DNA of 9,578 nt, taken from the NCBI GenBank assembly GCA_003551805.1, contig PUNR01000065.1, positions 1 to 9,578 of the forward strand, in the 5' to 3' direction. Shown here in pieces: positions 5,371 through 9,578 of this stretch. This DNA is from Loktanella sp. (lineage in GTDB: Bacteria > Pseudomonadota > Alphaproteobacteria > Rhodobacterales > Rhodobacteraceae). The notes beneath the pieces were generated by a model, which was not told where the DNA came from, ran no database searches, and was given only the letters and a program-made list of their open reading frames with translations. Both the position numbers and the translations under genes were made by a program. The stretch's first letter is position 1; every line of letters starts with the position of its first letter.

Positions 5371-6687
5371 TTGAAAAATGAAATGCAATTTGCCGCGTCA
5401 CGGCGCGGGTTTCTAGGGCTTTTCGCCGGAGGGCTGGCAACAGCCGCCGCTGTGCAGCCTGCACGCGCTGCCATGGTGCAGACGCAGGCGCGCATCGTTA
5501 TCATCGGGGCAGGGGCTGCGGGGACGGCGCTGGTCAACCGTCTGGTCGACCGGCTTGAAGGGGCGCAGATCACCATCCTCGATCCACGCGCAGAACATTG
5601 GTACCAGCCCGGCCTGTCGCTGGTAGCGGCAGGGCTAAAGCCCGCATCCTACACCCAGTCAAAAACGACCGACTGGCTGCCGCGCGGCGTCACACATGTG
5701 GCCGCTGCCGCCGCTGCCATCGACCCGATTGCCAAAACCGTGGACACCACCACCGGCGAAACGCTCGCCTATGATTTTCTGGTCGTGGCCCCTGGTCTGG
5801 TATTGGATCACGATGCGATCGAAGGTTTTTCGCTGGATATGGTCGGCGAAAACGGAATCGGCGCGCTTTACGCGGGGCCGGAATATGCCGCGAAAACCTG
5901 GGCTGCGGTGTCGCGTTTTGCCGAAGAAGGCGGTGTCGGTCTGGGCACGCGTCCCGGAACGGAAATGAAATGCGCTGGTGCGCCCTTGAAACACGCGTTT
6001 CTTGTTGAAGACATCGCCACCCGCACCGCAGGCCGCGGCAAGCACGAAATGCATTACGCCGCCAACAATCAGTCGCTGTTTGGTGTTCCCATCGTCGCTG
6101 AGAAGATCCGCATGCTGTTCGGCGAACGCGGGATCACCACGCATTACAGCCATGTGCTGCGCGCGATTGATCCGGGCCGCAAGCTGGCCACCTTTACCAC
6201 GCCAGACGGTGATGCTGAGCTACCCTATGATTACCTGCACGTCATCCCGCCGCAGCGCGCGCCTGACGTGATCCGCGAATCCGGCCTGAGCTGGGCCGAC
6301 AAATGGACCGATCAGGGCTGGGTTGAATGTGACATGCAGACGCTGCGCCATCTGCGTTATCCCGATATCTTTGCGCTTGGCGATGTGGCTGGCGTGCCCA
6401 AGGGCAAAACCGCCGCATCGGTGAAATGGCAGGTGCCCGTTGTCGAAGACCATCTGGTCGCCGCCATTCAGGGACAGGAAGGAACCGCTGCCTATGACGG
6501 CTATACATCCTGCCCGCTGATCACCCGCGTCGGTCGCGCCATGCTGATCGAATTCGATTACCACAACAATCTGGTGCCGTCCTTCCCCGGCTTGATCGCC
6601 CCGCTAGAGGAATTGTGGATCAGCTGGTTGATGAAAGAAGTCGCCTTGAAAGCCACCTATAATGCCATGTTGCGCGGCAAAGCCTGA
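5371..6687 (+). CDS. sqr: Tat-exported sulfide:quinone oxidoreductase-like flavoprotein
   Basis: This 438-residue FAD protein is expected to oxidise sulfide to zero-valent sulfur and reduce quinone at the outer face of the inner membrane. It starts with a twin-arginine signal (SRRGFLG at 10-16, hydrophobic stretch 17-28, ARA-A near 31-34), then the FAD-binding GAGAAG (46-51) with Asp71 ending the second strand. Motifs of the type II (SQOR-like) branch follow: KCAGAPLKHAFLVED with Cys201, YPDIFALGDVAGVPKGKTAAS (330-350, flavin-binding Asp338), and YDGYTSCPLITRVGRAMLIEFDY with Cys381. The 180-residue spacing of the two cysteines matches the redox pair of human SQOR (201 and 379). The C-terminus ends just after ATYNAMLRG, so the amphipathic membrane-binding tail of SQOR is missing. 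It is followed 12 bases later by a small membrane protein gene. A flavocytochrome c-like or other persulfide dehydrogenase role is a less likely alternative. Confidence 0.88.
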   Translation: MKNEMQFAASRRGFLGLFAGGLATAAAVQPARAAMVQTQARIVIIGAGAAGTALVNRLVDRLEGAQITILDPRAEHWYQPGLSLVAAGLKPASYTQSKTTDWLPRGVTHVAAAAAAIDPIAKTVDTTTGETLAYDFLVVAPGLVLDHDAIEGFSLDMVGENGIGALYAGPEYAAKTWAAVSRFAEEGGVGLGTRPGTEMKCAGAPLKHAFLVEDIATRTAGRGKHEMHYAANNQSLFGVPIVAEKIRMLFGERGITTHYSHVLRAIDPGRKLATFTTPDGDAELPYDYLHVIPPQRAPDVIRESGLSWADKWTDQGWVECDMQTLRHLRYPDIFALGDVAGVPKGKTAASVKWQVPVVEDHLVAAIQGQEGTAAYDGYTSCPLITRVGRAMLIEFDYHNNLVPSFPGLIAPLEELWISWLMKEVALKATYNAMLRGKA

Positions 6688-6699
6688 GGGAGAAATCAG

Positions 6700-7053
6700 A
6701 TGGAAGAACTGACATTCGGCACCATGATCGCCGTGTTTGAAGAAATGTTCGGGCGCGGCCTGTTCTGGGCTCTGGTCGTGGCAGGTGTCGCGGTGACTGC
6801 CGCCTATATCTATGTGCTGGTGCGCGACCGGTCACTGTCGATGCGCAAATATCTGGTGGCACAGATCGCCATGCCCTTTGGCGCTGTCGCTGCGGTGATG
6901 TTCGTGCTGGCCATCACCAATTCGCATTTGCGCGATTTGGGCGGGCCTGTCGATCTGATCGTGTTTCTGGGTATCGCCGTAATGGGGGCCATCGGTGCCG
7001 CCATTCTGGTCTACACCGTTCAATCGCTGATCCGGCGCAGCAACGTGGTCTGA
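6700..7053 (+). CDS. Small three-helix membrane protein (DUF5368-like)
   Basis: This is a 117-residue protein with three hydrophobic helices (about 20-41, 53-73, 84-110), a conserved-looking amphipathic N-terminus (ELTFGTMIAVFEEMFGRG, 3-20), and basic patches at 42-50 and 112-113 that suggest the inter-helix loop after helix 1 and the C-terminus are cytoplasmic. I recall similar sequences under the name DUF5368 in Rhodobacteraceae, but no function is established to my knowledge. It starts 12 bases after the SQR-like gene stop; the GAGGGAGA ribosome site begins inside that stop, so translation is probably coupled. The tight pairing suggests it anchors or docks the tail-less exported flavoprotein, or helps quinone access; this is inference. 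Confidence 0.8.
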   Translation: MEELTFGTMIAVFEEMFGRGLFWALVVAGVAVTAAYIYVLVRDRSLSMRKYLVAQIAMPFGAVAAVMFVLAITNSHLRDLGGPVDLIVFLGIAVMGAIGAAILVYTVQSLIRRSNVV

Positions 7054-7064
7054 CCGCCACAATC

Positions 7065-7095
7065 ACACAGGGCGCGATCAAATCGCGCCCTGTGT
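7065..7095. terminator. Large hairpin ending the SQR-like operon (no U-tract)
   Basis: ACACAGGGCGCGAT (7065-7078) pairs perfectly with ATCGCGCCCTGTGT (7082-7095) across a CAA triloop, a 14-bp stem starting 12 bases after the stop. The following bases are CCCGGAAATAAATCTTT, so there is no immediate run of Us. It may be a weak or factor-assisted terminator, or a 3'-end stabiliser. It also insulates the AT-rich arsR promoter just downstream. Confidence 0.65.
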
Positions 7096-7111
7096 CCCGG
7101 AAATAAATCTT

Positions 7112-7129
7112 TATAAAACTAATTTTATA
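7112..7129. promoter_or_regulatory. Inverted-repeat operator before arsR
   Basis: TATAAAA-CTAA-TTTTATA is a perfect 7-bp inverted repeat with a 4-base spacer in an unusually AT-rich island. ArsR/SmtB repressors commonly bind AT-rich interrupted palindromes overlapping their own promoter, so autorepression is the natural reading. The sequence differs from the ACATT-N10-AATGT operators, implying a separate regulator. Confidence 0.68.
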
Positions 7130-7131
7130 GT

Positions 7132-7137
7132 TATATT
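7132..7137 (+). promoter_or_regulatory. Predicted -10 element of the arsR unit; possibly leaderless transcript
   Basis: TATATT ends 6 bases before ATG 7144, placing the expected start site at or next to the initiation codon. No purine-rich ribosome site exists in the preceding TTCATCCC. Both points suggest a leaderless mRNA. The matching -35 (around CTTTAT, 7109-7114) is poor and lies partly in the operator. Confidence 0.45.
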
Positions 7138-7143
7138 CATCCC

Positions 7144-7461
7144 ATGAACAACACGAATCCCCATGCCCGCGCGCTTGCCGCCCTTGGCCATGACGCCCGC
7201 CTGTCGATCTTTCGCCTGTTGGTGAAAGCCGGACATGACGGTTTGCGCGTGGGTGATATCGGTGAACACTTGGGCCTTCCACCATCAACGCTGGCGCATC
7301 ATCTGTCGGCTTTGGTCGATGCGGGGCTGGTCATGCAGGACAAGCAAGGTCGCGAAGTGTTCAACCGTGTCGATTTCGACGCGATGAACCGGCTGGTCGG
7401 GTTTCTGACCGCCGAATGCTGTTCCGGCGTCACACTGAAGGCGGCGACAGATGCCATGTGA
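7144..7461 (+). CDS. arsR: ArsR-family transcriptional repressor with C-terminal Cys-Cys pair
   Basis: This 105-residue winged-helix protein matches ArsR/SmtB in length and order: helix LAALGHDARLSIFRLLVKAG (11-30), VGDIGEHLGLPPSTLAHHLSALVDAGLV with the recognition helix at about 46-58, and a wing with KQGREVFNRV (67-76). There is no cysteine in the recognition-helix region (no ELCVC-type site). Instead adjacent Cys92-Cys93 sit in TAECCSG near the C-terminus, resembling the C-terminal arsenite/thiol site of some ArsR proteins such as that of Acidithiobacillus ferrooxidans. It lacks the cysteine layout of the persulfide sensor SqrR. It leads a unit with a permease 41 bases downstream, so it probably represses itself and the transporters and releases DNA on binding As(III), an organoarsenical, another thiophilic metal, or by disulfide formation. 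Confidence 0.88.
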   Translation: MNNTNPHARALAALGHDARLSIFRLLVKAGHDGLRVGDIGEHLGLPPSTLAHHLSALVDAGLVMQDKQGREVFNRVDFDAMNRLVGFLTAECCSGVTLKAATDAM

Positions 7462-7502
7462 TTTTTTGTGGAAAAAACAACTATAAACCCAGAGGTGTCG
7501 AT

Positions 7503-8552
7503 ATGACTGAAGCAGCATCACCACCGGCCAGCCCAAGATCAGCCGTAGTGCAATTCTGGCGCGATCAGAGGGTCTGGCTGGCATCAGTGCTGATCCTCTT
7601 GGTGCTGGCGATCTTTGATCCCGCGCAGGCCGGTACCTCGGCCAGTTTCGCAGGTGCGGCTTTACTGAAAACGGCACCTTTCCTGATCCTGTCGATCAGC
7701 ATCGCTGCATGGGCGGGGGCGACGGGGGCCGATAACCTGATCGCGCGGGCATTTACCGGCGCGCCTTTGATGATGATCGCGCTGGGGGCGCTTGCGGGAG
7801 GGATATCGCCGTTTTGTTCGTGTGGCGTCATCCCGCTGATCGCGGCGCTGCTGGCGATGGGTGTGCCATTGTCGGCGGTCATGGCGTTCTGGCTGGCGTC
7901 GCCCATTATGGACCCGTCGATGTTCGTGCTGACCGCAGGGGTGCTGGACCTGCAATTTGCTGTGGCCAAAACGCTTGCGGCCATTGGTCTGGGCGTGTTC
8001 GGCGGGCTGGTGGTGCATCTGTTGGCACGCGGTGGTGCATTTGCCGATCCGCTGCGCGAAGGCATCGGCAATGGCGGTTGCGGCGGCGCGCGCGTGCGCG
8101 CACCCAAACCCGTGGTCTGGCAGTTCTGGCACCACGCTGAACGCCGCGCGAAATTCGGCAAAACCGCATCCACCACCACGCTGTTTCTGGCCAAATGGCT
8201 GGTGCTGGCCTTTATCCTTGAAAGCCTGATGCTGGCATGGATACCTGCCGAGACGGTGACGGCGGCGCTGGGCGGTAACGGCCTCTGGCCGATCCTGACC
8301 GCAACATTGGTCGGCGTGCCGGCCTATCTCAACGGCTATGCCGCGCTGCCGCTGGTGGGTGGTTTGATGGGGCAGGGCATGGCGCCCGGTGCGGGCATGG
8401 CCTTTCTGGTGGCAGGCGGTGTCACCTCGATCCCTGCGGCGATGGCGGTCTGGGCCTTGGCGAAACCGCAGGTCTTTGCGCTTTATATCGGGCTGTCCTT
8501 GACGGGGGCCTTTGCTGCGGGGCTATTGTTCCAGCTGTGGACACTGGCATAG
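7503..8552 (+). CDS. arsP: Permease of the ArsP/YraQ family (PF03773, COG0701)
   Basis: This 349-residue membrane protein has about eight helices in two halves separated by a hydrophilic loop (roughly 176-226). The first half carries the family signature GGISPFCSCGVIPLIAAL (99-116, Cys105 and Cys107) and FWLASPIMDP (129-138); the second half has GVPAYLNGYAALPLVGGLM (271-289) and GGVTSIPAAMA (305-315), the matching pseudo-repeat. In ArsP, cysteines of this region bind trivalent organoarsenicals for export; other PF03773 members are linked to Cu/Zn tolerance. The central loop includes GNGGCGGARVR (189-199) with a third cysteine. ATG 7503 was chosen because AGAGGTG lies 6 bases upstream; the frame is open back to 7416 but that part overlaps arsR. 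It sits between arsR and an MFS gene in one unit. The substrate is inferred, and arsP is used as the nearest family name. Confidence 0.82.
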   Translation: MTEAASPPASPRSAVVQFWRDQRVWLASVLILLVLAIFDPAQAGTSASFAGAALLKTAPFLILSISIAAWAGATGADNLIARAFTGAPLMMIALGALAGGISPFCSCGVIPLIAALLAMGVPLSAVMAFWLASPIMDPSMFVLTAGVLDLQFAVAKTLAAIGLGVFGGLVVHLLARGGAFADPLREGIGNGGCGGARVRAPKPVVWQFWHHAERRAKFGKTASTTTLFLAKWLVLAFILESLMLAWIPAETVTAALGGNGLWPILTATLVGVPAYLNGYAALPLVGGLMGQGMAPGAGMAFLVAGGVTSIPAAMAVWALAKPQVFALYIGLSLTGAFAAGLLFQLWTLA

Positions 8553-8567
8553 CAGGCAACCAAATTG

Positions 8568-9578
8568 ATGATCGCCAGACTTTCACCCGCCCGCCGTGGG
8601 GTTACGGTTGCCGCCCTTGGCACAGCACAAACCGTCAGCTGGGCATCAAGCTATTACATCCCCGCCGTGCTTGCCGTTCCAATGGCAGAAAGTTTCGGGC
8701 TGTCGCCGGTCTGGGTCTTTGGCGCGTTTTCCATGGCGCTGGTGGTGTCGGCCATCGTCGGCCCTTGGGCGGGCGCACGGATCGACGGGTTTGGCGGACG
8801 TGGCGTGCTGATGCTGTCGAACCTGATCTTTGCCTTCGGCCTTTGCCTGCTTGCGACTGCGCCGGTACCTGCGATGCTTTACCTTGGCTGGGCGGTGATC
8901 GGTTTCGGCATGGGGATCGGGCTGTACGAGGCAGGCTTTGCCACGCTCGCCGGTATCTATGGCAAAGATGCGCGTGGACCGATCACCGGCATCACCCTGA
9001 TCGCGGGGTTCGCTAGCACAGTGGGCTGGCCTTTGTCGGGGATCATGCTGGCGACATGGGGCTGGCGCGAGGCGTGTCTGGGCTGGGCGCTGATCCACAT
9101 CTTCATCGCCCTACCGCTAAACGCATGGTTGCCGCGCGGCAGCGAGGCGTTGCCGAAACCTGCCACACCAGCGCCCGAAGGCCCGCCACCATCGCGCGCA
9201 GCACTTTGGGTGCTGGCCTTTGTCTTTGCAGTGACATGGTTCAACGCCACCGCGATGGCGGCGCATTTGCCGGGGTTGTTGCAGGCGGCGGGCGCCAGCA
9301 CGGCAGTTGCCATTGCCGCTGGCGCGCTGATCGGCCCCGCACAAGTCGCCGCCCGCGTGCTGGAATTTGGCCTGTTGCGGCGGTTTCATCCGCTGGCATC
9401 GACACGGCTGGCAGCGGCGGCACATCCTGTCGCTGCGGTCGCGCTGATCAGTGTCGGCGGGCCTGCCGCCTATGTCTTTGCAATTCTGCACGGGGCGGGC
9501 AACGGGATCATGACCATCGCCAAAGGTACGCTGCCTTTGTCGCTGTTCGGGCCTGCGTGTTATGGCCAACGCCTTGGC
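8568..9578 (+). CDS. Major facilitator superfamily transporter, 3' end beyond the window
   Basis: An uninterrupted frame runs from ATG 8568 to the last base (337 residues, no stop), so the gene is cut by the window edge; a typical MFS protein needs about 50-80 more residues. The start begins MIARLSPARRGV, followed by a first helix ending WASSYYIPAVLAVPMA (25-40). The MFS motif A-like loop GPWAGARIDGFGGRGV lies at 65-80, between helices 2 and 3. Further helices follow, with a Pro-rich hydrophilic central linker (LPKPATPAPEGPPPSR) joining the two six-helix halves. It begins 15 bases after the permease stop with AGCAGG upstream, so it is most likely the third gene of the arsR unit. Efflux of an arsenical, metal complex or organic compound is plausible; the family gives no substrate. 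Confidence 0.88.
   Translation, partial: MIARLSPARRGVTVAALGTAQTVSWASSYYIPAVLAVPMAESFGLSPVWVFGAFSMALVVSAIVGPWAGARIDGFGGRGVLMLSNLIFAFGLCLLATAPVPAMLYLGWAVIGFGMGIGLYEAGFATLAGIYGKDARGPITGITLIAGFASTVGWPLSGIMLATWGWREACLGWALIHIFIALPLNAWLPRGSEALPKPATPAPEGPPPSRAALWVLAFVFAVTWFNATAMAAHLPGLLQAAGASTAVAIAAGALIGPAQVAARVLEFGLLRRFHPLASTRLAAAAHPVAAVALISVGGPAAYVFAILHGAGNGIMTIAKGTLPLSLFGPACYGQRLG

Noticed and set aside
7144..7461. The ArsR protein as the SqrR persulfide sensor that binds the ACATT palindromes
   Set aside because: Its cysteines are an adjacent C-terminal pair, unlike SqrR, and its own promoter carries a different TATAAAA-N4-TTTTATA repeat with no ACATT site. Cross-regulation is not excluded but not supported.
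7462..7477. TTTTTT-GTGG-AAAAAA inverted repeat just after arsR as a terminator
   Set aside because: The stem is only A-T pairs with no GC-rich part and no following U-tract; it would not terminate, and the permease gene follows with a strong ribosome site.

Overview
The window looks like a chromosomal piece of an alphaproteobacterium, most likely Rhodobacteraceae (Roseobacter/Rhodobacter group). The base composition is GC-rich, a C4-dicarboxylate-type TRAP transporter is present, and short genes overlap or sit tightly packed. FnrL-type TTGAY-N4-ATCAA boxes occur, and an intergenic element of the form AAATATCCCCGCCGGAGG is familiar from that family. This placement is an inference from sequence style, not a database result. 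No tRNA, rRNA, insertion sequence, phage gene or CRISPR array was seen, and no gene-free stretch exceeds about 210 bases.

Layout. (1) 1-1435, plus strand: the end of a TRAP small permease (DctQ) overlapping a complete TRAP large permease (DctM). (2) 1436-1481: a short convergent junction with a repeat element. (3) 1482-3774, minus strand: a two-gene unit, a P-loop small-molecule kinase followed by a PGM1-type phosphoglucomutase (pgm). (4) 3775-3941: a divergent regulatory region. (5) 3942-5159, plus strand: a ~10-helix membrane protein that I tentatively place in the TsoY family (TDT/SLAC1-like), closed by a strong intrinsic terminator. (6) 5205-5370: a second regulatory region. (7) 5371-7053, plus strand: a Tat-exported sulfide:quinone oxidoreductase-like flavoprotein and a three-helix membrane protein (DUF5368-like), closed by a large hairpin. 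(8) 7144 to the window end, plus strand: an ArsR-type repressor, an ArsP/PF03773-type permease and an MFS transporter cut by the window edge; the last gene is open to position 9578.

The most interesting part is 3865-7053. The membrane protein and the SQR-like operon each have their own promoter region, and both regions carry the same two elements in the same order. The first is a Crp/Fnr-type box (TTGATCCATATCAA; TTGACACAGATCAA). The second is a 20-bp palindrome of the form ACATT-N10-AATGT, with 15 of 20 bases identical between the two copies. The spacing fits class II Fnr activation, with the palindrome lying on the core promoter or start site where a repressor would act. This suggests one regulon, switched on at low oxygen and gated by a second signal, in which the membrane protein moves a sulfur or related anion and the exported flavoprotein oxidises sulfide-like sulfur and passes electrons to quinone. 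The dual control and shared palindrome are seen in the sequence; the sulfur role is inferred from the SQR homology.

The downstream arsR-permease-MFS unit has its own AT-rich operator and apparently a separate function: arsenical, metal or thiol-compound efflux.
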